A stretch of DNA of 61,585 nucleotides from Caryophanales bacterium (lineage in GTDB: Bacteria; Bacillota; Bacilli; Bacillales; Amphibacillaceae): the NCBI GenBank assembly GCA_029257405.1, contig JARIBO010000010.1, positions 1-61,585 of the forward strand. Direction: 5' to 3'. Made by a program: the position numbers and the translations under genes. Numbering within the stretch: position 1 is the stretch's first letter; each line of letters begins with the position of its first letter. This document shows, piece after piece, positions 25,236 to 34,211 of this stretch. Below the pieces are notes generated by a model. That model worked only from the letters and a program-made list of their open reading frames with translations, had not been told where the DNA came from and ran no database searches.

Positions 25236-26621
25236 TTATTTCTCGATATACGTTAACGTCTTCCCTGTCACACCTAGTGCTACTGTAATAAGTGGACTTA
25301 ATAAACAAAAGAAAGTAAATGGTAAATAACTGAGTGTTGATACATCTAAGACACTTGCGATAAATACACCACATACACTCCACGGGACAAGTGGATTAAC
25401 AACTGTTCCTGCGTCCTCACTTACCCGGGCTAAATTAATATTTTCTAAACCAACTTTTTTATACTGCGGCGCGTATGCTTCGCCGGTAAGTAATATTGAT
25501 AAATATTGTTCACCAATTAAAACGTTTATTCCAATCGCGGTTAATGCAGATGAAATAATAACTGATTTCACTGTTTTTAACATGTTTTCAATCGAAGCAA
25601 GTAATTTAGGTACAATCCCAAGTGTAAATAAAAGCCCCCCTAAACTAAGGGCTAAAATCACAATTCCAATTGTAAATAACATGCTTTCCATACCGCCACG
25701 CGTAAGTAACGTATCTATTTCTGCATTCCCTGTTTCAGAGACGTACCCGCCAAATAAGGTCTTTAAAATATTTCCAAAAGGCTGAGGATTTGTGAAGATT
25801 GAAATGATAATTGCTGTTAATGAACCGACCGTTAAAGCAAGAAAGGCAGGCACTTTTCTGATCGATAAAAATAATAACACAACAATTGGAATCACTGCTG
25901 CATACCAATTAATTAAACCTGTTTCATGTAAACTATTTTGAAACTCATTCATTTTTGTAAAATCAGCACCTGTTATATTAGGTGATAAGAGCGCAAATAA
26001 AATAAATGAAATAACAAACGCTGGTAGCGTTGTCCAACCCATGTTTTTTATATGATCAAATAAATCAACTTTTAAAATGGACGACGCCATATTTGTTGTA
26101 TCAGATAAAGGGGACATTTTATCACCAAAAAAAGCACCTGAAACAATTGCGCCAGCTGTCATTGGAAGCGACACATCAAGCGCTGTTGATATCCCAATAA
26201 ATGCAAGACCGACTGTTCCAACCGTTGTAAGTGAACTCCCCACACTCACGCCGATAATTGCAGTTACGACAAATATAATCGCTAAATAATATTTCGGAGT
26301 GACAAGTTCAAAGCCTCCATAAATAAGCGTTGGAATTGTTCCTGCTAACATCCAAGACGCAATTAATATCCCAATCATAAAAAATAAAAATACAGCTGCA
26401 ATACCTGCTTTAGCTCCTTCAATCATGCCTGCTTCAATTTGCTGGTAACTTACTTTTTTTATTAATCCATATGTAATAAGAGCAAGCATGGCGATTAATA
26501 AAGCTATATGAGGCGGTGCTTGATAATAAATAATCGTCACACTCATCAAACTAACCATTACAAAAACCATCATAATCGCTTCAGTTAGCGTTGGCATATA
26601 GATTGCTTTAATTCTAAACAT
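25236..26621 (-). CDS. nhaC: Na+/H+ antiporter, NhaC family
   Basis: A 461-residue membrane antiporter with about 11-12 helices that exchanges Na+ for H+ and supports pH and salt homeostasis. The family signature region GVSVGSSLTTVGTVG ... GAFFGDKMSPLSDTTNMA is clear, as is the C-terminal NPLVPWSVCGVFIA. NhaC relatives can also exchange malate/lactate (MleN) or tyramine-type pairs, so the substrate is not certain. The ATG at 26621 follows AGGAGAGG and directly abuts the stop of the VanZ-like gene, so the two are one operon. Confidence 0.9.
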   Translation of the reverse strand: MFRIKAIYMPTLTEAIMMVFVMVSLMSVTIIYYQAPPHIALLIAMLALITYGLIKKVSYQQIEAGMIEGAKAGIAAVFLFFMIGILIASWMLAGTIPTLIYGGFELVTPKYYLAIIFVVTAIIGVSVGSSLTTVGTVGLAFIGISTALDVSLPMTAGAIVSGAFFGDKMSPLSDTTNMASSILKVDLFDHIKNMGWTTLPAFVISFILFALLSPNITGADFTKMNEFQNSLHETGLINWYAAVIPIVVLLFLSIRKVPAFLALTVGSLTAIIISIFTNPQPFGNILKTLFGGYVSETGNAEIDTLLTRGGMESMLFTIGIVILALSLGGLLFTLGIVPKLLASIENMLKTVKSVIISSALTAIGINVLIGEQYLSILLTGEAYAPQYKKVGLENINLARVSEDAGTVVNPLVPWSVCGVFIASVLDVSTLSYLPFTFFCLLSPLITVALGVTGKTLTYIEK

Positions 26622-27047
26622 TTATACCTCTCCTGATCTTTTAATTAACTTGATTAATTTTATTACAATTATTCCAAATAGAGCACCAGTCAGATCAATT
26701 AAAACATCACGTATATCTCCGCTTCTTCCCGGAATAAATAGTTGATGTACTTCATCAGATATCGCATATAATAAACAAATCGTAAGCGTCGTAAAAATAG
26801 CACGTTTTCCTTTATATGCATAAAAAATTAGCATTGCTAAAATCGCATATGCAAAAAAGTGTGCTGATTTTCTAATCATTAAATGTAAGATTAACTGATA
26901 ATTTTCTGGAATTGGAATAATTTCTAAGACAAACAAAACAAATTCGTGACTTGTTGCTGCAGAATCACTTCCAGGTTGATGAGATAAATAAAATATCATC
27001 CCCATCCAAACAATAGCTGGTAAATAACGCATCAATTTAATGATCAT
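26622..27047 (-). CDS. VanZ-like membrane protein
   Basis: A 141-residue VanZ-family protein with four helices. The N-terminal WMGMIFYLSHQPGS and the later KSAHFFAYAILAML and SDEVHQLFIPGRSGDIRDVLIDLTGA blocks are the family hallmarks. VanZ homologues are common in Bacilli outside glycopeptide-resistance clusters, and their usual function is unknown. There is no vanHAX here, so resistance is not implied. It overlaps the gene upstream by 11 bases and joins nhaC with no gap, so all three are probably co-transcribed. Confidence 0.88.
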   Translation of the reverse strand: MIIKLMRYLPAIVWMGMIFYLSHQPGSDSAATSHEFVLFVLEIIPIPENYQLILHLMIRKSAHFFAYAILAMLIFYAYKGKRAIFTTLTICLLYAISDEVHQLFIPGRSGDIRDVLIDLTGALFGIIVIKLIKLIKRSGEV

Positions 27048-27579
27048 TTAATTTCTTTACCATAATAGGTGTTTGATGAAGATTAATCCGTTCAAACCCT
27101 AGCGCCTCGTATTGTTTGATTTTTGGAAATGCTGTCACATTTGTTCGTTTGACTTGTTTTGTTAAATCTTTTTCAACAATTAACGCAAGATAATCATAAT
27201 TATTATAATGACAATAATTAATTAATTTAGTCAATACACTCATTTTATTTTCAAACGTATCGTACTGGCGAGTCCACTCAAAATCACTTACTGTCATAAC
27301 TAAATGATCATTTACGAGGATTTCTTTATTTTGTTTTAACGCACTAATCATATACGCTTCTTGTTCTGATAGTTCTTCTGCTAGTATAACAAGTTCATTA
27401 ATGTTATTTAATTGTGCCATATTATATAAATTAAAACTAAATTCGACCATCGTTGTTAAATCTTCCGGTCCCTCTAATAAATCACTATGTAAAACACTTA
27501 CTTCCGCACTTCCGATCATGACATTTGTTTCTTCGTCTAAAAATTGTCCCACATTTAAAATTAAATTTTCTATATGCAT
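27037..27579 (-). CDS. Hypothetical protein, possibly GNAT-fold
   Basis: A 180-residue soluble protein that I cannot place with confidence. The C-terminal KIKQYEALGFERINLHQTP resembles the last strand-turn of GNAT acetyltransferases (YExxGF), and the central NYDYLALIVEKD could be a GNAT beta-strand, but no acetyl-CoA loop is visible. It starts at ATG 27579 after AAAGAGG. It is the first gene of the unit leading into the VanZ-like gene and nhaC. Confidence 0.55.
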   Translation of the reverse strand: MHIENLILNVGQFLDEETNVMIGSAEVSVLHSDLLEGPEDLTTMVEFSFNLYNMAQLNNINELVILAEELSEQEAYMISALKQNKEILVNDHLVMTVSDFEWTRQYDTFENKMSVLTKLINYCHYNNYDYLALIVEKDLTKQVKRTNVTAFPKIKQYEALGFERINLHQTPIMVKKLNDH

Positions 27580-27625
27580 CTTTTTACCTCTTTTATATTA
27601 TCATTATTCAAATATAACACAGAAT

Positions 27626-27658
27626 AAAAACTTGAGTGCAAATTGCACTCAAGTTTTT
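27626..27658 (-). terminator. Intrinsic terminator of the ABC importer operon
   Basis: Perfect 14-base arms (27626-27639, 27645-27658) with flanking A and T tracts lie after the permease/binding-protein gene. Confidence 0.92.
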
Positions 27659-27683
27659 AATTTTTTGATACTCATTTAGCATC

Positions 27684-29204
27684 TCAATTGGATTTAAGTA
27701 AACCTTGTTCTTCTAAGAAGTTTAGTGCCACATCATGTGGTGACTCATCTTCCACGTTTACTAAATAATTCATCTGACGCATTTCATCATCTGTTACTTT
27801 TCCAGCTAATTTATTTAAAATATCTTCTAATTCTGGATGTTTTTCGAGTGTTTTTTCACTTAATAAAGGTGCCCCTTGATAAGGCGGGAATAAAGCTAAG
27901 TCATCATTTAATACCTTTAATTTATACGATTCAAGTTCACTATCTGTTGAATAGGCATCTAAAACATCAATATCATTATTTTCAATTGCAGTATAACGTA
28001 ATTTAGGCTCCATCGTCACGACATCTTTAAAGGTAATACCATATTCTGATTGAATTCCTAAATAACCATCTTCTCGGTCTGAAAATTCTAATGTAAATCC
28101 AGCTCTTAAATCATTTTGGTAATTTTTTAAATCTGAAATATCTTCTATCTCTTTTTCTTTCGCTAATTCTTCTTTAATTGCAAGTGCATAGGTATTATTA
28201 TAAGCCATTGGTGGTAGATAAACTAACCCAAACTCTTCTAACATACCGCTACGTGCTTGTTCATAAACTTCTGCGTCTTCATTTGACTCTACTTCTTCTT
28301 TTAAAAATTCATTAATTGCCGTTCCAGTAAACTCTGGATAAATATCAATATCGCCACTTCTCAGTGCGTTAAAGACAAATGATGTTTTACCAAGTCCTGG
28401 TTTTAATTCGACATTTAAATCTGTTTCATCTTCAATTAATAATTGATACATATTAATTAGTATCTCAGGCTCTGCACTTAACTTACCACCTATGACAAGC
28501 GTGTCATCTGAACTTTTTCCAAACAGCGGCGCAAGTACCATTGATAAAGCTATTAATATAATGATAATTAAAGCAATCAGTGATTTCTTGTAAGATAGTT
28601 TACTAATTTTACGTAAAACGTAATCAAAAATAAGTGCAAGTAAAGCAGCAGGTATTGCACCGAGTAAAATAAGTCCACCATTATTTCGGTCAATTCCGAG
28701 TAAAATCAAATCACCTAAACCACCCGCACCAATTAGAGCAGCAAGCGTTGTTGTTCCAACAATTAATACCATTGCCGTTCGAATACCTGCCATAATAACA
28801 GGTAGCGCAAGCGGTAGTTCAACTTTAGTTAAACGTTTTAAAGGACTCATCCCCATACCATTGGCCGCTTCAATAAGGGACGCATCAACACCTTTAATCC
28901 CTGTATATGTATTTCGCATAATCGGAAGCAAGGCATAAACGACTAATGCGACGATGGCCGGGAATTTCCCTATTCCAAATAACGGTATCATTAACCCAAG
29001 TAAAGCGAGTGAAGGGATTGTTTGCATGACAGCAGTCACGTTAATAATCGGTTCTGCTATTCTTTCATGGCGGGTTAAATAAATACTTAAAGGTAACCCA
29101 ATTAATACAGCAAAAAATAGCGCAATAAATGATAGCTCAATATGTTCAATCAATGCTTGAAGTAAGTCTGATTTTCTACTTATTAAAAGTTCCAAGTTAA
29201 CCAC
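27684..29204 (-). CDS. ABC importer permease fused to substrate-binding domain
   Basis: A 506-residue hybrid. Residues about 1-210 are a binding-protein-dependent permease with the EAA-loop pattern EAANGMGMSPLKRL. One further helix (about 211-231) is followed by a type II periplasmic binding domain of the ProX/OpuAC class (GGKLSAEPEILINMYQLL ... YPEFTGTA ... DVLDAYSTDSEL). Such fusions occur in OpuF-type compatible-solute importers and in the ergothioneine importer EgtU; the ligand cannot be decided here. The start is GTG 29204, overlapping the ATPase gene by eight bases, or possibly TTG 29195, which has AGGTGG at better spacing. Confidence 0.88.
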   Translation of the reverse strand: MVNLELLISRKSDLLQALIEHIELSFIALFFAVLIGLPLSIYLTRHERIAEPIINVTAVMQTIPSLALLGLMIPLFGIGKFPAIVALVVYALLPIMRNTYTGIKGVDASLIEAANGMGMSPLKRLTKVELPLALPVIMAGIRTAMVLIVGTTTLAALIGAGGLGDLILLGIDRNNGGLILLGAIPAALLALIFDYVLRKISKLSYKKSLIALIIIILIALSMVLAPLFGKSSDDTLVIGGKLSAEPEILINMYQLLIEDETDLNVELKPGLGKTSFVFNALRSGDIDIYPEFTGTAINEFLKEEVESNEDAEVYEQARSGMLEEFGLVYLPPMAYNNTYALAIKEELAKEKEIEDISDLKNYQNDLRAGFTLEFSDREDGYLGIQSEYGITFKDVVTMEPKLRYTAIENNDIDVLDAYSTDSELESYKLKVLNDDLALFPPYQGAPLLSEKTLEKHPELEDILNKLAGKVTDDEMRQMNYLVNVEDESPHDVALNFLEEQGLLKSN

Positions 29205-30123
29205 CTACACTTTCTAGTTCTTTAGCTATTTCTTGGTAAGCGTGTTTTCGTTCTAACATACCAATCACTTCATCATCTTCTATTACCTCAACAGTCTCAT
29301 ATTCAGATAAGACATTTAAAATCCTTTCAAGTGAATCATTACTTTGAACTTGAGCGAGGACTTCTCTTCCGTCGACTGGTTTAATAATTGTTTTTAAATT
29401 AAACACTTGATTTTTTACAAACTCAGCAACAAAATCATTTTTAGGATGATTCACAATTTCTTCTGGCGTGCCAACTTGGACAACTTCACCTTCTTTTAAT
29501 AAACAAATGCGGTCAGCTAACTTTAAAGCTTCTTGGATATCATGCGTAACAAAGACAACTGTTTTTTTAATTTGTTTTTGAATGGTAATTAGTTCATCTT
29601 GAAGCTTCACACGACTAATCGGATCAAGCGCACTGAATGGTTCATCCATTAATAAAATATCTGGATCTGCAGCAAGTGCTCTAATCACTCCAATTCTTTG
29701 TTGCTGACCACCTGATAATTCTTCAGGCAAACGGTCTTTATAAGTTGCATAATCAAGCCCTGCTAGAGCCATTAGCTCTTTAATTCGCTCATTTATTCGG
29801 GACCGCTTCCATTTTTTTAACTCAGGAACAATTGCAATGTTTTCTTCGATTGTAAGGTGTGGAAATAATGCAATTTGTTGGAGTACATACCCAATATTCC
29901 AACGTAATTCATTAATATTATAATCACTAATGCGTTTCCCATTTATGTAAATTGTACCTGTTGTGAGCGGAATTAACCGGTTCATCATCTTTAACATAGT
30001 CGTTTTCCCGCAACCACTTGGACCTATTAAAACTAAAAATTCTCCTTCTTTAACTTCAAAGTCGACTTGTTTGATCGCTTCTTTTTCACCATATTTTTTA
30101 GATACCTTATCAAATAAAATCAT
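29197..30123 (-). CDS. ABC importer ATPase, OpuCA/EgtV-like
   Basis: A 308-residue ATP-binding subunit energising the fused permease encoded just downstream. Walker A is GPSGCGKTT, the signature is LSGGQQQR, and Walker B is ILLMDEPFSALDP. After the nucleotide-binding domain, residues about 240-308 look like a single CBS-type regulatory region, shorter than the tandem CBS pair of full OpuCA/OpuAA. The ATG at 30123 follows AAAGGAGG. The two-gene operon has its own terminator; compatible solutes or ergothioneine are the main candidate cargoes. Confidence 0.9.
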   Translation of the reverse strand: MILFDKVSKKYGEKEAIKQVDFEVKEGEFLVLIGPSGCGKTTMLKMMNRLIPLTTGTIYINGKRISDYNINELRWNIGYVLQQIALFPHLTIEENIAIVPELKKWKRSRINERIKELMALAGLDYATYKDRLPEELSGGQQQRIGVIRALAADPDILLMDEPFSALDPISRVKLQDELITIQKQIKKTVVFVTHDIQEALKLADRICLLKEGEVVQVGTPEEIVNHPKNDFVAEFVKNQVFNLKTIIKPVDGREVLAQVQSNDSLERILNVLSEYETVEVIEDDEVIGMLERKHAYQEIAKELESVGG

Positions 30124-30154
30124 TTCATTTCCTCCTTTTGCTATTTTAGGTAAT

Positions 30155-30180
30155 AAAAAAAGGCGTTATCAAAACGCCTT
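30155..30180 (-). terminator. Intrinsic terminator after ywbE
   Basis: Eight-base GC-rich arms (30160-30167, 30173-30180) with a T-run on the minus strand. It overlaps the ywbE stop codon. Confidence 0.82.
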
Positions 30181-30370
30181 ATTCTTTAACTCTACCCACT
30201 TGACCATCTGTAAGGCGTACTTTAATGCCATGCGGATGTGTTTGTGAATTAGTTAAAATATCTTTCACAATACCTTCAGTAAGTTTATTTGATCTTTGAT
30301 CTTTTTTTAATACAATTTTAACTTCTGAACCAACTTGCACATTACTTCTTTTTGTTCCATCAATTGCCAT
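30179..30370 (-). CDS. ywbE: YwbE family protein
   Basis: A 63-residue basic protein of the YwbE family (DUF2196). The near-invariant block SNKLTEGIVKDILTNSQTHP followed by HGIKVRLTDGQVGRVKE covers most of it. The KOW-like wording suggests an RNA- or DNA-binding beta barrel, but the function is not established. The ATG at 30370 is chosen because AAGGTGG lies about eight bases before it; a GTG at 30382 overlaps that site. Confidence 0.9.
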   Translation of the reverse strand: MAIDGTKRSNVQVGSEVKIVLKKDQRSNKLTEGIVKDILTNSQTHPHGIKVRLTDGQVGRVKE

Positions 30371-30403
30371 TATTATTACCACCTTATTTTAAATAACTAT
30401 ACA

Positions 30404-30670
30404 TTATAGACCTAATTGATTAATTGTATATAAACTAACCGCTTCACCCTGCATATCTTCCCACGCTTCAAACTGTGTTACTTCCTGGACCCAAGCGTCC
30501 ATTTCACTCATGTTCATTTCATCAAAATCTTCTTGTGTTTCAATTTCAATTGGACTCTCTGATAAAAAGGCTTCAAAACTTGTAAAATCTGTATATTTAC
30601 TCATAAATTCTTCAGTAAAAATATCTTTTAAATCAAGTTCTTCACCTGCGTCAAAATAATCTTCATTCAT
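30404..30670 (-). CDS. Hypothetical acidic protein, 88 residues
   Basis: A small, strongly acidic protein (DAGEELDLKDIFTEEF, EDFDEMNMSEMDAWVQEV) that I do not recognise. The ATG at 30670 follows GGAGGTG with seven bases of spacing. The longer open frame reaching 30745 has no binding site and would overlap the upstream membrane protein gene. It sits between that gene and ywbE on the same strand. Confidence 0.65.
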   Translation of the reverse strand: MNEDYFDAGEELDLKDIFTEEFMSKYTDFTSFEAFLSESPIEIETQEDFDEMNMSEMDAWVQEVTQFEAWEDMQGEAVSLYTINQLGL

Positions 30671-30704
30671 TTTAAAACACCTCCACTTAGTACTTATCAT
30701 TAAA

Positions 30705-31172
30705 TCATACACGATAAAAATCGTTTTTTCCATCTCTATTACCAATTACGCTTTTTATTAAGCTACCTACAACCAGACCATATAACAAATGCGCGCCACC
30801 AAAACTAATAAATGCCTGCCAATCATTCCACGCTGGTTGTTCGGGAGATAATTTAGTTAAAAAGTATAAGAGCAATGAACCAATAAAAAATAGGATCACG
30901 TATGGTAAGATGTTTTTTTCGAGTTTATAAATTTTAAATATATAATAACTAACAATCACACTTCCAATACATGTAAAATAATGAAATGACATCCCCGTCC
31001 AACTTGACGTATCCGAGTACTTACCTATAAGTGGAATATAATCAAAATTAAATAATAAATTATACGCATTAATTTTAGTCGTTAAAAATAATAAACGTAA
31101 AACTTCCGCAAGTACAGCACCTGAGATTATACCTATTATCATAAGTTGGATAAACTTTTTTATAAGATTCAC
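30705..31172 (-). CDS. Four-helix membrane protein of unknown function
   Basis: A 155-residue protein with about four hydrophobic helices and a Trp-rich loop (PEQPAWNDWQAF) ahead of GGAHLLYGLVVGS. I do not recognise it with certainty; YagU-like proteins are one thought. The start is uncertain. GTG 31172 gives the full first helix, but the GGGG preceding it is too close to act as a normal ribosome binding site, and the next in-frame ATG (codon 11) also lacks one. Confidence 0.55.
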   Translation of the reverse strand: MNLIKKFIQLMIIGIISGAVLAEVLRLLFLTTKINAYNLLFNFDYIPLIGKYSDTSSWTGMSFHYFTCIGSVIVSYYIFKIYKLEKNILPYVILFFIGSLLLYFLTKLSPEQPAWNDWQAFISFGGAHLLYGLVVGSLIKSVIGNRDGKNDFYRV

Positions 31173-31240
31173 CCCCGCGTATCAGTGCTCTTCTTATACC
31201 CTGGGACTATTTATCTAAACATAAACTAACATATTTTGAC

Positions 31241-33124
31241 TTATTTTTTCTGAAAACTTTCTACTAATAATGATAAAGTTTCCCAGCGTTCCATTTTTTC
31301 TTCCAACTTTTCTTCGAGCGCTTGTTGGTCTTTATATAATTCTTGAACTACGCCAATATTACTACCTTCAGCAGCAATTTGAGTTTGTAATGCGTCAATT
31401 TGTGCTTCGATTTCACCGATTTCATCTTCAATTGTTTCCCATTCTTTTTGTTCATGATAAGATAGACGCGTTTTTTCTTTCTTTTTAGCGGCTGCTTTTT
31501 CTACTTGTTTAGCTACTGGTTCTGCTAGCTTTTCAACTTTTAAGCTTGCTGCATAGTCACTATAATTACCAAAAAAGTGCTTTATCTCACCTTGACCATC
31601 AAAAACGAGTAATTCATCTACCACTTGATCTAAGAAATACCGGTCATGCGACACAGTTAACACAACACCCGGGAAATGATCGAGGTATTCTTCTAAAATA
31701 CCAAGCGTTTTTATGTCTAAATCATTTGTGGGTTCATCTAACATGATGACATTGGGTTCAGTCATTAAAACTTTAAGTAAGTATAACCTCCGTCTTTCGC
31801 CACCTGACAAGCTTTTTATATAGGACCATTGTTGTTTTCTCGGGAATAAAAAGCGTTCTAACATTTGTTCAGCAGTTATATAGTTACCATCTTTAGTTTG
31901 GATGACTTCAGCGACTTCTTTAATATATTCAATAATCCGCATGTCTTCATCTAATTCTTCTTCACCTTGCGTATAATAGCCAATTTTGACTGTTTCACCG
32001 ATTTTGACCTGGCCTGAGTCCGCTTCTAGGCGCTTACTTAATATATTAAGTAGTGTTGACTTACCTGAACCATTGGGCCCAATAATACCAATCCGGTCTC
32101 CGGGTCCAATCAAATAATCAAAATCCTTAAATAACACTTTATTAGCAATTCTTTTACTTAAATTTTCTACTTCAATGACTTGCTTACCTAAGCGTGTTGA
32201 ACCCGTTTGGATTTCAACGTCTTTATCTTCAAGGTTAAATTTCTTTTCTTTTAGTGTATCAATCCGCTCAATACGCGCCCGTTGTTTTGTTGAACGCGCT
32301 CTTGCTCCGCGCTGCAACCAAGCAAGTTCACGCTTTAACGTATTATCATGCTTCTCTGCTAAGCTCACGTTTAATTCTTCACGTTTGGCCTTTTCTTCTA
32401 AAAATACTTCATAATTTCCTTCATAAACATATAAGGCGCCATTATCTAATTCATAAATTCGGTTTGTAATGCGGTCTAAAAAATAACGGTCATGCGTAAC
32501 AAGTAATAAGGCCCCTTGGTAGCGTGTTAAATACTGCTCTAACCAAATAATCGTTTCATTATCTAAATGGTTAGTTGGCTCATCCAAAATCAACAAATTA
32601 GCTGGTTGGATGAGCGCTTTAGCAATTGCGACACGTTTCTTTTGACCACCTGAAAGATACTTTATTTCTTTTTCAAATGTCGTGACACCCATTTGAGTTA
32701 GCACTGTTTTTGCGACTGTACTCGCTTCCCATGCATCGTACTTATCCATTAGTTGCTGCTGATTAATTAGCTTATTTTGTAATAACTCATTACTTGGGTC
32801 TTTTTCAAGCTCAAATAAAGCTTGCTCATACTGACGCATTGCAATCATGACATCTGCTTCACCCGCATAAATATAATCAATTACCTTCACGTTTCCGTCC
32901 ATTTCTGGATTTTGCGGGAGATATTCTATTCGGTAATCATTTGGATGGTAAATGTTACCCGCATCAGCATGCTCAAGCCCCGCTAGTATTTTTAAAAAAG
33001 TTGATTTACCCGTTCCATTAACTCCGATTAAACCAATTCGCTCTTCATTTGTAATGACCACATCTATATTATCAAATAATAATTTTTCACCGTATGATTT
33101 TTTTAATCCTTCAGCTGTTAGCAT
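31241..33124 (-). CDS. yfmR: ABC-F ATPase, YfmR/Uup-like
   Basis: A 627-residue soluble ABC-F protein that acts on stalled ribosomes rather than membranes. It has two nucleotide-binding domains with Walker A GVNGTGKST and GPNGSGKST and signatures LSGGQKKR and LSGGERRR. The linker contains ARARSTKQRARIERID, and a C-terminal coiled coil (about 540-625) is the mark of the Uup/YfmR group. Relatives relieve translation stalls at difficult motifs such as polyproline. The ATG at 33124 gives the canonical MLTAEGLKKSYGEK start, and a TTG three codons upstream is less likely. It is not one of the recognised antibiotic-resistance ABC-F types. Confidence 0.88.
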   Translation of the reverse strand: MLTAEGLKKSYGEKLLFDNIDVVITNEERIGLIGVNGTGKSTFLKILAGLEHADAGNIYHPNDYRIEYLPQNPEMDGNVKVIDYIYAGEADVMIAMRQYEQALFELEKDPSNELLQNKLINQQQLMDKYDAWEASTVAKTVLTQMGVTTFEKEIKYLSGGQKKRVAIAKALIQPANLLILDEPTNHLDNETIIWLEQYLTRYQGALLLVTHDRYFLDRITNRIYELDNGALYVYEGNYEVFLEEKAKREELNVSLAEKHDNTLKRELAWLQRGARARSTKQRARIERIDTLKEKKFNLEDKDVEIQTGSTRLGKQVIEVENLSKRIANKVLFKDFDYLIGPGDRIGIIGPNGSGKSTLLNILSKRLEADSGQVKIGETVKIGYYTQGEEELDEDMRIIEYIKEVAEVIQTKDGNYITAEQMLERFLFPRKQQWSYIKSLSGGERRRLYLLKVLMTEPNVIMLDEPTNDLDIKTLGILEEYLDHFPGVVLTVSHDRYFLDQVVDELLVFDGQGEIKHFFGNYSDYAASLKVEKLAEPVAKQVEKAAAKKKEKTRLSYHEQKEWETIEDEIGEIEAQIDALQTQIAAEGSNIGVVQELYKDQQALEEKLEEKMERWETLSLLVESFQKK

Positions 33125-33209
33125 CTTGACCAATCCCCAATTCTTATTTCAGTTCCTCTATTATAACATTGTCATCGCTTAATGGAAAACGGTGAAAACT
33201 AAAGGTTAA

Positions 33210-33470
33210 TTACTTTCGCTTAAACATTTTAAGAACTAAATTTGCGATAACAATACCTAAGATTGCAATTAACGTATAAATAAATACGTAGACTAAAAAA
33301 CTCGTATTAAAGATAGTAAATGCTGCAATGAACCAAATAACAAAGTTAATGATAATAATCGCAAGTTCATTTTTAAAAATAAGTTGAGCGATAAACGATA
33401 AAACAAGTACGATAACAGGAAGCGTAAATAAGACAAGACCAGCTGGGTCAATATTACCAAAATCAATCAC
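33210..33470 (-). CDS. Small membrane protein, possibly DUF2651/YbeF-like
   Basis: An 86-residue protein with two or three hydrophobic helices and a basic tail (KMFKRK). The pattern PAGLVLFTLPVIVLVLSF at the start recalls small Bacillus membrane proteins of the DUF2651 type, but this is a weak match. The start is GTG 33470, since GGGGAG lies eight bases before it; a GTG at 33479 overlaps the site. It lies just after lutC on the same strand. Confidence 0.6.
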   Translation of the reverse strand: MIDFGNIDPAGLVLFTLPVIVLVLSFIAQLIFKNELAIIIINFVIWFIAAFTIFNTSFLVYVFIYTLIAILGIVIANLVLKMFKRK

Positions 33471-33500
33471 AAAAATCACTCCCCTCAGTAGTTGAAAAAA

Positions 33501-34211
33501 TTAGATGTCATCAACTAAAATATACGTTGCCTTAACAGGTCCATGCACACCAACAATTAAACTCATTTCAATATCAGCACTATTACTTGGTCCTGAAATA
33601 AAACTAATGCATGAAGGAATTTGATTGCCTTTTTCTTCATATTTATGAATTTTTTCCATTGCTTGTGTAAGTCTAGGGACAAGCGTGCTTTTTGGAATAA
33701 TCGCAATATAACTTTTAGGTAACAAACTAATTGTTCGACCGTTATCTGCATGATTAAACTGACAAACTGTCGCCGACTCTGCAAGTGTAATATCGCTATA
33801 GGTAATACCTACGTCAGCTTTTTCTGCGATTATTTGATTTTCTTTTCCTAATTTAGCGTCCCAATAATGAACATTTTTTCCAGCTAAATTTAATTCGTCA
33901 AAGACTTCACTTACTTTAAACGCATCATGTCTTGGATCTGTTGAGGTAATAATCTGACTTGCTTCGTGATCTAATAATACTTCTTTTAAAGTGTTATTTA
34001 ATTCTTTCAAATTCGTGCGCCTTAAGCTCGTATGAATCTTTTCACACTGAAGTGCAAAGACATCGACTAACTGTTCTAGATTAAAACCTTTAAACACTTC
34101 TTTTTGCGGCTCATAATCCCAAACTGGTTTTTTTACATGAATAAGTCTCGGTGTTCTATTTAATGCACGTGTAATATGAGCTAAAAATGAATCTCGGTTG
34201 TGGATCGTCAT
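33501..34211 (-). CDS. lutC: Lactate utilization protein C
   Basis: A 236-residue LUD-domain protein and third member of the LutABC iron-sulfur complex that oxidises L-lactate to pyruvate. The NagB/RpiA-like LUD core includes DVGITYSDITLAESATVCQF and LLPKSYIAIIP, ending in GVHGPVKATYILVDD. Its ATG follows the lutB stop with no gap (TAAATG), so translation is coupled. The order A-B-C matches Bacillus. No lutR or lactate permease gene lies alongside. Confidence 0.93.
   Translation of the reverse strand: MTIHNRDSFLAHITRALNRTPRLIHVKKPVWDYEPQKEVFKGFNLEQLVDVFALQCEKIHTSLRRTNLKELNNTLKEVLLDHEASQIITSTDPRHDAFKVSEVFDELNLAGKNVHYWDAKLGKENQIIAEKADVGITYSDITLAESATVCQFNHADNGRTISLLPKSYIAIIPKSTLVPRLTQAMEKIHKYEEKGNQIPSCISFISGPSNSADIEMSLIVGVHGPVKATYILVDDI

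Noticed and set aside
26622-27047. VanZ-like gene as a glycopeptide resistance marker
   Set aside because: No vanH, vanA/B, vanX or vanRS homologues are present; lone VanZ-family proteins are common in Bacilli.
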